A stretch of DNA of 22,008 bases from Methanocorpusculum sp. (GTDB lineage Archaea; Halobacteriota; Methanomicrobia; Methanomicrobiales; Methanocorpusculaceae): the NCBI GenBank assembly GCA_029987025.1, contig DALTWQ010000014.1, forward strand, positions 1 through 22,008, written 5' to 3'. The translations under genes and the position numbers were made by a program. The notes under the pieces were generated by a model that saw only the letters and a program-made list of their open reading frames with translations, had not been told where the DNA came from and did no database searches. Of this stretch, positions 1 through 6,785 are shown one piece after another (the stretch's first letter is position 1; the number at the start of each line of letters is the position of its first letter).

Positions 1-2
1 AG

Positions 3-18
3 GGGAGTAAAGACTCCC
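3..18 (-). terminator. Hairpin after the aldo/keto reductase gene
   Basis: Six-base arms GGGAGT (3-8) and ACTCCC (13-18) are perfect complements around a 4-base loop. On the minus strand the hairpin follows the TAA stop at 25-27 with a short run of T in between, so it sits where transcription of the reductase gene would end. The window edge hides what lies beyond. Confidence 0.4.
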
Positions 19-24
19 GAAAAA

Positions 25-1170
25 TTAGTGCTTGAAGATTCTGCGTGCCTTTGCCATCATCTCAATGATGTTTACATCAAAGGGACAGCGGTCCAGACAC
101 TGCTCACACTCAATACAGTCGTCAGCAGTTGCTGAAAGCGAATCATAATGTCCTTTTAATGTCGGTGATGCCGAATCTCCCCCTGCTAATGCAAGGTCGA
201 CAAGTTTACCGACCATCGGAATATCAATGTGAGACGGGCACGGTTTGCAGTGTCCGCAATACAGGCATCTTCCGGAAACCTTCAGTTCCGAGCTTCCCTC
301 TAATATGAAGGAATAATCTTTTTCTTCCGGTGCCGCAGTGAAAAGCCTAAGACCTTCTTTTACTTCGTCAGCGGTTGCAAAACCCGGGACAGCAGTGGTT
401 AATCCGGGTCTGTCTAAGACATACTGAAGACATGCAAGGACGCTGAGTTCTTTTCCGAACGGTGAACGTCCGGCATCAAGAAGAGCTCCTGCACCGAGAG
501 GTTTCATTGCAACAAGTCCGATGTTGTTAGCCTGGCAGAACGCATAGAGCTCCTGTCTCTCCTCGTTTATTCTCAGTTTTGATCCCGGAACCGGTTTGCA
601 TTCAAGGAGTTCATTCAGTTTTCCAGTTTCGAAGTCGAATGCGATGTTGACGGAAAACATGACGACGTCAACGTATCCGGTTTTGACGGCATTTATTGCA
701 ATCGAGGGTGTGTGGGTGCTGATTCCGATGTAGTGAATCTTTCCCTGTTTTTTCAGTTCAAGAGCATACTGAAGAATTTCGGTGTCGAAGACCTGGTGAT
801 ATTCTTCTTCGGAATCGATACAGTGAAGCATGCCGAGGTCGATGTAGTCGGTCTGCAGGCGGGTTAAGAGGTCTTCGAAGAAGAATTTGGTTTTGGCCAG
901 GTCACGGCTGCGTGTCCACTGTCCGTCTTCGAAGATTGAACCAATGTGGCCCTGGATGTACACGGACTCGCGTCTTCCTTTTAAGGCAAGTCCTATGTCA
1001 GTACGCACATTCGGTTCAGACATGAATATGTCGATGTAGTTGATTCCACCTTCAATTACTGCGTCGATGACTGATTTTACCTGTTCTCTGCTCTTTCCTT
1101 CGAGGTATTCCCCTCCAAAACCAAGGGCACTGACTTTAAGACCAGTACGTCCGAGTGTTCGATATTCCAT
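25..1170 (-). CDS. Aldo/keto reductase-family protein with C-terminal 4Fe-4S ferredoxin-like domain
   Basis: The first ~290 residues have the aldo/keto reductase barrel signature (MEYRTLGRTGLKVSALGFG at the N-terminus). The C-terminus carries two cysteine clusters, CLYCGHCKPCP and CIECEQCLDRCP, fitting two 4Fe-4S clusters. Members of this ferredoxin-fused subgroup are usually annotated as predicted oxidoreductases of unknown substrate. The classical Asp-Tyr-Lys-His tetrad looks incomplete: Asp47 and His116 (numbered from this start) are in place, but the Tyr and Lys positions read as Met/Ser (FMSEPN) and Gln (YIQGHIG). An in-frame ATG eight codons upstream (1192-1194) is possible, but a TATA-like ATTATAAT lies over it at 1200-1193, about 27 nt before the ATG at 1170. 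A leaderless start at 1170 therefore fits better, giving 381 residues. It appears monocistronic. Family assignment is firm, activity unknown. Confidence 0.9.
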   Translation of the reverse strand: MEYRTLGRTGLKVSALGFGGEYLEGKSREQVKSVIDAVIEGGINYIDIFMSEPNVRTDIGLALKGRRESVYIQGHIGSIFEDGQWTRSRDLAKTKFFFEDLLTRLQTDYIDLGMLHCIDSEEEYHQVFDTEILQYALELKKQGKIHYIGISTHTPSIAINAVKTGYVDVVMFSVNIAFDFETGKLNELLECKPVPGSKLRINEERQELYAFCQANNIGLVAMKPLGAGALLDAGRSPFGKELSVLACLQYVLDRPGLTTAVPGFATADEVKEGLRLFTAAPEEKDYSFILEGSSELKVSGRCLYCGHCKPCPSHIDIPMVGKLVDLALAGGDSASPTLKGHYDSLSATADDCIECEQCLDRCPFDVNIIEMMAKARRIFKH

Positions 1171-1192
1171 ACTTATTACTTTTATTTCATTC

Positions 1193-1200
1193 ATTATAAT
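1193..1200 (-). promoter_or_regulatory. TATA-like box of the aldo/keto reductase gene
   Basis: Read on the minus strand this is ATTATAAT, centred about 27 nt before the ATG at 1170. That is the spacing expected for an archaeal promoter making a leaderless mRNA, and it is the reason for choosing the internal start. Confidence 0.5.
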
Positions 1201-1208
1201 ACTTCTAT

Positions 1209-1268
1209 TGTGCTGTACTGAAATTATTTCTCTGACTCATGCTTCCTCCAATTCTGTGCTGTACTGAA
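1209..1268. repeat. Direct repeat pair TGTGCTGTACTGAA
   Basis: A perfect 14-mer occurs at 1209-1222 and 1255-1268, 46 bp from start to start. The first copy lies just upstream of the TATA-like box of the minus-strand reductase gene, so the pair could be an operator. No protein-binding evidence is visible. The rest of the spacer 1171-1435 holds the shared 23-mer element (1289-1345) and a T-run terminator, and no credible gene. Confidence 0.45.
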
Positions 1269-1288
1269 TAAATTTGAATCATCTATTC

Positions 1289-1345
1289 ACTCATACATCA
1301 TCACCCGAAGCCGGCAGGTTGGAAAGTGGGTCCTGCCGGAACCTT
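1289..1345. repeat. Partial copy of a dispersed intergenic repeat
   Basis: The stretch TCATCACCCGAAGCC at 1298-1312, followed after one variable base by GCAGGTT, recurs at 20751-20773: 23 bases with one mismatch. The flanking bases before it (ACTCAnAC) and a following GTCCTGC motif are also shared. The local sequence can fold, with CCGGCAGG pairing partly with the following CCTGCCGG. It looks like a truncated relative of the larger element near 20.8-21.1 kb. Confidence 0.6.
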
Positions 1346-1410
1346 CCGGAACTCATGCTTTCGTTTTTTTTCCAGAAATCAGCACCGCACCGACGGTATA
1401 AAAACACATT

Positions 1411-1420
1411 TAATAAAAAA
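1411..1420 (-). terminator. T-run terminator downstream of the PAN operon
   Basis: On the minus strand, TTTTTTATTA follows the TAA stop of the 139-residue gene (1436-1438) by about 15 nt. Archaeal termination commonly uses such oligo-T tracts without a hairpin. Confidence 0.4.
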
Positions 1421-1435
1421 GAACGCAATGAACCC

Positions 1436-1855
1436 TTACGGCTCCTCTTCTTCCCTGCACCACACCAGAAACGACACCTGCGTTCCTGCAGGCGTATCCG
1501 TACCGCGGGGACAGCGCATCAAAGAACCATCCTCCAGCACAGCAGCACGATACCAAAACTCCCAGTCGGGAGAAAGTGCAACAGAACGGTCTTCATACGC
1601 AGCAGACGCAAGAAGCCGCGTCAGATACACACCGTACTCCACATCCTCGATAATAACCTCTGATGCGTACCGCATCATATACCAGCGAAGCTCGCTTAGA
1701 AGAGCAAGTGCATTGGAGACGGTCGAGACAGGGATTTTAACGCCCCATCTCATATCTTTAGGATGATAAAACCGCAGAATATTGCGGCTCGTCTCTGACG
1801 TAAACAGCGTATCCGAGAGATTCACTCCCGGCTTTGCAATACAGACAACGTCCAT
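1436..1855 (-). CDS. Hypothetical protein, 139 aa, coupled to PAN
   Basis: I do not recognise this protein. It is soluble-looking, with no signal peptide or membrane segment, rich in aromatic residues (RWGV, RWYMMRYASE, PDWEFWYRAA), and ends in an acidic tail (CREEEEP). The reading frame is supported by its junction with PAN: the PAN stop TGA (1859-1857) and this ATG (1855-1853) are one base apart (TGAAATG), so translation is probably coupled. The genes should share a transcript, and a T-run follows the stop. Co-transcription suggests, but does not show, a link to protein turnover. It could also be an unrelated passenger. Confidence 0.75.
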   Translation of the reverse strand: MDVVCIAKPGVNLSDTLFTSETSRNILRFYHPKDMRWGVKIPVSTVSNALALLSELRWYMMRYASEVIIEDVEYGVYLTRLLASAAYEDRSVALSPDWEFWYRAAVLEDGSLMRCPRGTDTPAGTQVSFLVWCREEEEP

Positions 1856-1856
1856 T

Positions 1857-3092
1857 TCAGGTGTACATTATGTCGGCAATACCGTTTGCCTCTTCGTTTT
1901 TAATCTTGCGGACAGCTTCGAGGAAATCGGATTCGGTAATCTTCGGCTTATTGTTTCTGATGGCAATCATACCTGCCTCACGGCAGACCGCTTCGACCTG
2001 GGAACCGTTGAAACCTTCGGTGATAGCAACAAGTTCATCGAAGTTAACCTTTGCAACCGCTTTTGCGTCGCGCATCTTTTTGGTGTGGATGGCAAAAATC
2101 TGCTTGCGTGCGTCAGAATCCGGCGGCGGAATCTGTACCAGGCGGTCAAAGCGTCCCGGGCGCAGAAGTGCTGCATCAAGCATATCTGGGCGGTTGGTTG
2201 CAGCCATAATTCTGATATTGCCGCGGGTGTTGAATCCATCCATCTCTGCTAACAACTGCATAAGCGTACGCTGAACCTCGGCAGAACCGGTAGTTCCGTC
2301 ATTGGTTCTCATACTGCCTACTGCATCAATCTCATCGATAAAGACAACAACACCGTTGTTCTCCTGTGCAAGATCGCGGGCAAGCGTGAACAAATCGCGG
2401 ACTAACTGTGCGCCTTCTCCGATATATTTGTGCACCAGTTCACTGCCGGCAAGCCGTAAGAAGGGAACTCCCGCATTATTTGCAACCGCTTTTGCAATCA
2501 GTGTCTTTCCGGTTCCCGGCGGTCCGTAGAGAAGAACTCCTTTCGGCGGAATTACCCCGAAGCGTGCAAACGCATCAGGACGGGTAAGCGGGAACTCGAC
2601 TGCCTCGCGGACTTCGATTATTTCATTCTTTAATCCGCCAATATCATCAAAGGTAACCGCCGGCTTTTCATCGAGCTCCATAATCTTAACACGGGCATCA
2701 ACGGTATCGCCGACCGGCCGTACGATGGATAAGCTATTATTTACCGCTACTTTGCCGCCGACAGTGAGTTTATTGTAGAGCTGCGGACATGTCTGGGTGA
2801 TATATTCCTGATTATTTCCCATCTGCCGCAGATATACTTCATTGTCCGGAAGTTTTTCAAGAACGGAGGCAACAAAAAGAGGCATCCGCTTCAGAGTTCC
2901 GTTTTCCTTTTTCAGCTGCAGGTTATCCATCCGAAGCCGGCTGTTTTCGCTCCGGAGAGAGGATAACTCCTGCTGTTCTGCTTCCAGAACCTTCTGCAGC
3001 ATGGCATTTTCCTGACGGAGATATTCTGCGCTTCCTATAATTGCATCAGAGGAAGCACTGTTTTCCACACTGGTATTGCTGTTATCTAACAT
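1857..3092 (-). CDS. pan: Proteasome-activating nucleotidase (PAN), AAA+ ATPase
   Basis: PAN is the hexameric archaeal counterpart of the 19S Rpt ATPases. It unfolds proteins with ATP and feeds them into the 20S proteasome in the cytoplasm. Domains in order: N-terminal coiled coil (about 23-69, heptads of Leu with Glu/Arg/Lys), the conserved linker Pro71, an OB-fold (about 72-135), and the AAA+ module. Visible motifs are Walker A GPPGTGKT (190-197), pore loop KYIGEG, Walker B VVVFIDEID, and the Arg-finger/sensor region RPGRFDR. The last residues, Met-Tyr-Thr (409-411), form the HbYX motif that docks PAN in the alpha-ring pockets and opens the gate. Its 411 residues match the family. It is transcribed divergently from asd and followed at once by an unknown gene. 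No proteasome core subunit lies in the window. Confidence 0.97.
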   Translation of the reverse strand: MLDNSNTSVENSASSDAIIGSAEYLRQENAMLQKVLEAEQQELSSLRSENSRLRMDNLQLKKENGTLKRMPLFVASVLEKLPDNEVYLRQMGNNQEYITQTCPQLYNKLTVGGKVAVNNSLSIVRPVGDTVDARVKIMELDEKPAVTFDDIGGLKNEIIEVREAVEFPLTRPDAFARFGVIPPKGVLLYGPPGTGKTLIAKAVANNAGVPFLRLAGSELVHKYIGEGAQLVRDLFTLARDLAQENNGVVVFIDEIDAVGSMRTNDGTTGSAEVQRTLMQLLAEMDGFNTRGNIRIMAATNRPDMLDAALLRPGRFDRLVQIPPPDSDARKQIFAIHTKKMRDAKAVAKVNFDELVAITEGFNGSQVEAVCREAGMIAIRNNKPKITESDFLEAVRKIKNEEANGIADIMYT

Positions 3093-3202
3093 TGATTAAG
3101 TATTTGTTTTCCATCCATTAAAAGTACGTGTTTGGAGACGGAAAAGAACGTACGCGAAAGACTCCTGACATGGGAGAGAAAAGAAACAGACGGCACGCTG
3201 TC

Positions 3203-3212
3203 CATATATAAA
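3203..3212. promoter_or_regulatory. TATA-like box in the PAN/asd divergent spacer
   Basis: CATATATAAA here reads as a TATA box in either direction. On the minus strand it would give PAN a leader of roughly 85-90 nt. On the plus strand it would start asd upstream of its nearer box at 3247. Which gene it serves cannot be decided from sequence. Confidence 0.35.
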
Positions 3213-3246
3213 GAATAACCGGAAATCCTTCGTTGATACATATCGC

Positions 3247-3252
3247 TTATAA
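3247..3252 (+). promoter_or_regulatory. TATA box of asd
   Basis: TTATAA is centred about 29 nt before the asd ATG at 3279, with no Shine-Dalgarno sequence in between. This matches a leaderless archaeal promoter. Confidence 0.55.
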
Positions 3253-3278
3253 CCAAGAAAAACCAATATTTTTCTACT

Positions 3279-4292
3279 ATGTTAAATGTAGGTATCTTAG
3301 GGGCCACGGGTGCCGTGGGTCAGAGATTTGTTCAGCTGCTTGCAGACCACCCCTGGTTTAAGCTGACTACTCTTACTGCATCCGAACGCTCGGCTGGAAA
3401 ACGATATGCCGATGCAGTAAACTGGCGCCTTGACTCACCGTTCCCGGAATCTGCCGGAGACGTTATTGTTTCCCCCACTAACGTCGATGCAGTAAAAGAC
3501 TGTGATATCGTATTCTCCGCACTTCCGGCAGAGCTTGCAGGAAAACTCGAAACTGATATCGCTGATGCAGGCGTCGGTGTTTTCAGCAACGCAAGTTCAC
3601 ACCGTATGGACGCTGATGTTCCGCTGATGATTGCAGAAGTCAACCCGGAACATGCGGCATTAATTGATATTCAGCGCAAAAAACGCGACGGATTTATTGT
3701 AACGAATCCAAACTGTTCCACCATTATGCTTGCAACTGCTCTCGCACCGCTTAGAAAGTTCCCGTTCTCCGGAATTCAGGTTGCAACCATGCAGGCAATA
3801 TCCGGCGCAGGATTCGACGGTGTTCCGGCATTCGGCATATATGATAACGTGATTCCGTTCATCAGCGGCGAAGAAGAAAAGATGGCACGCGAGGCAAACA
3901 AGATTCTCGGAACCTTTGAAAACGGAGCAATTACCGGAGCACCGTTTACGGTTTCTGCATCCTGCAACCGTGTGCCGGTAATTGACGGACACACCTTAAA
4001 TGTCTGGATCGATATCAAGGCAACACCGGCAGAGGTTATCGAGGCCTTCAAGACCTGGGAAGTACCGTTTACCGGACTGCCGACTCAGCCGGACAAATCT
4101 GTTCTCTATCTGCCGGACGAAAACCGCCCGCAGCCGCGTCTGGATAGAAACCGCGGCGGTGCCATGACGGTTTCCGTCGGAAGAGTCAGAGAAGGTATCC
4201 GCTTTGTTGCAATGGGTCATAACACCATCCGCGGCGCAGCAGGTGCCTCTGTTCTGAACGCTGAACTTCTGCACATGAAGAAATACGTCTGA
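3279..4292 (+). CDS. asd: Aspartate-semialdehyde dehydrogenase
   Basis: The enzyme reduces aspartyl phosphate to aspartate semialdehyde with NADPH, the branch point to lysine, threonine, methionine and isoleucine. The N-terminal Rossmann motif GATGAVGQRF (8-17) binds NADP. The active-site cysteine is Cys146 in TNPNCSTIML, and the substrate-side region with SGAGFDGVPAF follows. Its 337 residues and sequence style match the archaeal/fungal class of the family. The start is set by a TATA box at leaderless distance. The alba gene follows after 14 nt and is probably co-transcribed. No other amino-acid biosynthesis gene is adjacent. Confidence 0.96.
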   Translation: MLNVGILGATGAVGQRFVQLLADHPWFKLTTLTASERSAGKRYADAVNWRLDSPFPESAGDVIVSPTNVDAVKDCDIVFSALPAELAGKLETDIADAGVGVFSNASSHRMDADVPLMIAEVNPEHAALIDIQRKKRDGFIVTNPNCSTIMLATALAPLRKFPFSGIQVATMQAISGAGFDGVPAFGIYDNVIPFISGEEEKMAREANKILGTFENGAITGAPFTVSASCNRVPVIDGHTLNVWIDIKATPAEVIEAFKTWEVPFTGLPTQPDKSVLYLPDENRPQPRLDRNRGGAMTVSVGRVREGIRFVAMGHNTIRGAAGASVLNAELLHMKKYV

Positions 4293-4306
4293 AGCGAACG
4301 GAACAA

Positions 4307-4576
4307 ATGGAAGATAATTTAGTCTACATTGGTACTAAGCCGGTTATGAACTATGTACTGGCTGTTGTTACCCAGTTTAATGCCGGCGCAAAAGAAGTTG
4401 TTATCAAAGCCCGCGGTAAAACTATCGTCAGAGCTGTTGATACGGCTGAAATTACGACACGGCAGTTTCTTACAAACGTAACGAAGAAAGAAGTTACCAT
4501 ATCTACTGATACGGTCGAAACGGATGCAGGCCCGACAAACGTTTCGGCAATTCAGATTGTGTTATCCTGTACATAA
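4307..4576 (+). CDS. albA: Alba, archaeal DNA/RNA-binding chromatin protein
   Basis: Alba is a dimeric 10-kDa protein that coats and bridges DNA and also binds RNA. The 89 residues span the whole family, including GTKPVMNYV (9-17), VVIKARGKTIVRAVDTAEI and the C-terminal strand VSAIQIVLS. In Sulfolobus Alba the loop carries a Lys pair whose first member (Lys16) is the acetylated residue. Here the pair reads Thr10-Lys11, so the acetylatable position is absent and the second Lys is kept. Other euryarchaeal Albas also vary at this site. The gene lies 14 nt after asd with only a weak purine stretch as ribosome-binding site. A T-run follows. Confidence 0.95.
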   Translation: MEDNLVYIGTKPVMNYVLAVVTQFNAGAKEVVIKARGKTIVRAVDTAEITTRQFLTNVTKKEVTISTDTVETDAGPTNVSAIQIVLSCT

Positions 4577-4585
4577 CAGGACATC

Positions 4586-4593
4586 TATTTTTT
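4586..4593 (+). terminator. T-run terminator after alba
   Basis: CTATTTTTTC starts about 10 nt past the alba stop and includes six consecutive T. It is the probable end of the asd-alba transcript. Confidence 0.4.
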
Positions 4594-4641
4594 CACATAT
4601 TCAAATGCAGTCAGATTGCCGCAGAAAACCCCTAAATTAAG

Positions 4642-4730
4642 CTTATTTTCCCATAAGTCCAAAAAACGTGCAAATCGTGCACAAAATAAGTGCTGAAAAC
4701 GTGTATGAACAACACGTTTTAAGTACTTAA
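4642..4730. promoter_or_regulatory. Cluster of short palindromes upstream of the AAA ATPase
   Basis: Three dyads and a direct repeat lie within 110 nt of the ATG at 4751: CTTAT/ATAAG (4642-4646 and 4653-4657); a perfect 9-bp inverted repeat AAAACGTGT/ACACGTTTT (4696-4704 and 4712-4720) around a 7-base loop; the palindrome TTAAGTACTTAA (4719-4730); and CGTGCA twice between 4667 and 4680. Such dyads at this place suggest operator sites or autoregulation, but the binding protein is unknown. Confidence 0.45.
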
Positions 4731-4750
4731 GAAACTAATATGAGATACAG

Positions 4751-6082
4751 ATGCAGCGGCTGTTATACTCTGAACTTCTGAAATGGAAAAATTCCGCAAA
4801 CCCTCAGCCCCTCATACTTCAGGGCGTCAGACAGTGCGGAAAAACATGGCTTCTGAAAGAATTCGGTGAAAAAGAGTTTGAAGATACAGCATACTTCAAC
4901 TTTGAGCGGACAGCGCAGCTTTTAACCTGTTTTGAAGGTGATTTTAATCCGAAACGGATTATAGATGCACTCGGACTCAACAGAAATAAAGCAATAATCC
5001 CTGGCAAAACACTGCTTATTCTTGATGAAATACAGATATGTCCGCGTGCAATTACATCACTGAAGTATTTTGCAGAAGAAATGCCGAAACTTCATATCGC
5101 AGCTGCCGGTTCACTATTAGGAGTATCTCTTGCACAGATGGGAAAACAGATTTCTTTTCCGGTGGGAAAAGTCAGGACTCTTACTCTCTATCCGCTGAAT
5201 TTTGAGGAATATCTTCTTGCAAACGGTGAAGATATGCTTCACGATAATCTTGCCGCATCAGATGAAAATGACACCACAGCAGTTCTGTTTGAGCAGAAAC
5301 TGACAGAACTCTACTATCAGTACCTGATAACCGGCGGTATGCCCGCTGCTGTTAATGCCTGGATTTCATCACATAACATAGAAGATGTTGATATCATACT
5401 GACCTCAATTCTCTCAGACTATGAAAAGGATTTTGTAAAATATGCTCCGAAAACTGACTATCCGAAACTTACCGCCGTATGGGAAAGTATTCCTGAGCAA
5501 CTGGCAAAGGAAAATCAGAAATTCATATTCTCACGGGTAAAAACCGGAGCACGGGCACGAGACCTTGAAGATGCACTTTACTGGCTGATTTCAGCAGGAC
5601 TTATCTATAAAATCAGTAAAACAGAGCAACCGTATATTCCGCTGTCTGCAGCAGCAGATACCGCTAATTTCAAAATATATCTTTCAGACACGGGATTATT
5701 AAGAGTTCTCTCAGGCTTTGAACCAGGTGTAATTCTGAACATGAATGAGCAGACGGCATATATGCGCGGGCTTCTGACTGAAAATTTTATTCTGACAGAA
5801 CTTATTTCAGCAGGGCATAAACAGATATATTTCTGGAAGGCAAAATCAGAAGCAGAGGTTGATTTCCTGCTGCAGAATAAATCCTCGGTAATTCCTGTTG
5901 AAGTAAAGGCAGGAAAACATATCAGGTCACGCAGTCTGACAGAGTATCGTAAGAAATACTCACCGGAAAGAGCAGTAAGATGCAGTCTTCAGCCGTTATC
6001 AGTACATAATGACGAGTATGGAACACTGCTTTCTATACCAAACTATCTTGTATGGAATCTGCAGCAGTATCTTCGTAAATAA
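4751..6082 (+). CDS. AAA_14/DUF4143 ATPase with PD-(D/E)XK-like C-terminus
   Basis: This family, widespread and often multicopy in archaea and bacteria, has an N-terminal P-loop ATPase and a C-terminal DUF4143 region. Its cellular role is not established. Walker A is GVRQCGKT (25-32) in the characteristic GxRQxGK form, and Walker B is LLILDEIQ near residue 90-97. After DUF4143, the C-terminus carries Asp371 (EVDFLLQ) and Glu384-x-Lys386 (PVEVKAG), spaced as in a PD-(D/E)XK nuclease fold. That points to a restriction-endonuclease-like fold without proving cleavage. The 443 residues are a normal length. It stands alone between terminators, behind a palindrome-rich leader. Isolated copies are often seen as mobile accessory genes, but no transfer mark such as terminal repeats is visible here. 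Confidence 0.92.
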   Translation: MQRLLYSELLKWKNSANPQPLILQGVRQCGKTWLLKEFGEKEFEDTAYFNFERTAQLLTCFEGDFNPKRIIDALGLNRNKAIIPGKTLLILDEIQICPRAITSLKYFAEEMPKLHIAAAGSLLGVSLAQMGKQISFPVGKVRTLTLYPLNFEEYLLANGEDMLHDNLAASDENDTTAVLFEQKLTELYYQYLITGGMPAAVNAWISSHNIEDVDIILTSILSDYEKDFVKYAPKTDYPKLTAVWESIPEQLAKENQKFIFSRVKTGARARDLEDALYWLISAGLIYKISKTEQPYIPLSAAADTANFKIYLSDTGLLRVLSGFEPGVILNMNEQTAYMRGLLTENFILTELISAGHKQIYFWKAKSEAEVDFLLQNKSSVIPVEVKAGKHIRSRSLTEYRKKYSPERAVRCSLQPLSVHNDEYGTLLSIPNYLVWNLQQYLRK

Positions 6083-6090
6083 CAGGTAAG

Positions 6091-6120
6091 ATAAAAAAAT
6101 AAAACCGGAAATACTCCGGC
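6091..6120. terminator. Bidirectional hairpin terminator
   Basis: Arms CCGGA (6105-6109) and TCCGG (6115-6119) enclose a 5-base loop between two convergent genes. On the minus strand the hairpin is followed by TTTTATTTTTTTAT (6104-6091), a strong end for the acyltransferase operon. On the plus strand only CTGAAAAAAG follows, so it is weaker for the ATPase gene. Confidence 0.55.
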
Positions 6121-6131
6121 TGAAAAAAGTA

Positions 6132-6785
6132 TTATTCCTTCTTTTCCTTGTTCATTCGCGACAGTTCACGAACACCCATAACAAACCGCTGAATTGCAGT
6201 GATGTGTCCGAAAAGACCGTAGATAACCAGCAGCCATCCGAGGAAAGAAAGGCCGAGGAAAATCGGATTCGGATAGATGAACTCTGCAATACCCAGAATG
6301 ATTAAGAGAATCAGACGGTCGGCACGTCCTAAAATGCCGCCGTAGTTGCGTTTCATACCGACAGCCTGCGCCTGCGTTCCCATGTATGAGGAAAGCAGAA
6401 CACCGGTTACTGCAAAGATACCGATTACCCACGAGGGAACAACGCAGCACCAGGGATTTGTGCCGCAGATACCCCACACAAGGATACCCACAACTATTGC
6501 GGTATCTGCATAGCGGTCGAAGACATGGTCAAGATAATCGCCAATCGGATTTGCGATATTCATATAGCGGGCAAGTGCGCCGTCCAATACATCAAGAAGC
6601 GCATTTAAGACAACAAGAATAACACCCAGAAGCGGTTTTCCAAACGCAAACGCCACACCGGCTCCGAATGCGCAGAACAGCGAGATGACAGTCCAGCCGT
6701 TGGGCGTTACCGGAAGGTGGGAAAAAAACTTTGCAACAGGGGTTAATATACACTGTATTTTAGGACGAAGGGATTCTATACTCAT
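6132..6785 (-). CDS. CDP-alcohol phosphatidyltransferase, probable archaetidylinositol-phosphate synthase
   Basis: This integral membrane enzyme would join CDP-archaeol to a phospho-alcohol, most likely inositol phosphate, to make archaetidylinositol phosphate. The signature D-x2-D-G-x2-A-R-x8-G-x3-D-x3-D is complete: Asp65, Asp68, Gly69, Ala72, Arg73, Gly82, Asp86, Asp90. Several hydrophobic segments surround it (for example 31-63 and 95-135), as in the usual six-helix fold, and 217 residues is typical. The N-terminal SIESLRPKIQ...PVAKFF and the TPNGWTVIS stretch resemble the archaeal inositol-type subgroup; other alcohols cannot be excluded. Its ATG overlaps the stop of the preceding kinase gene (ATGA), so it is translationally coupled as the last gene of a three-gene operon. 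Confidence 0.88.
   Translation of the reverse strand: MSIESLRPKIQCILTPVAKFFSHLPVTPNGWTVISLFCAFGAGVAFAFGKPLLGVILVVLNALLDVLDGALARYMNIANPIGDYLDHVFDRYADTAIVVGILVWGICGTNPWCCVVPSWVIGIFAVTGVLLSSYMGTQAQAVGMKRNYGGILGRADRLILLIILGIAEFIYPNPIFLGLSFLGWLLVIYGLFGHITAIQRFVMGVRELSRMNKEKKE

Noticed and set aside
1274..1766. Overlapping plus-strand frames of 129 and 146 codons
   Set aside because: They overlap the repeat spacer and the antisense of the PAN-coupled gene, and their compositions look random.
3086..3307. 73-codon minus-strand frame across the PAN/asd spacer
   Set aside because: It overlaps the asd start and the PAN start and covers both promoters; no supporting signal.
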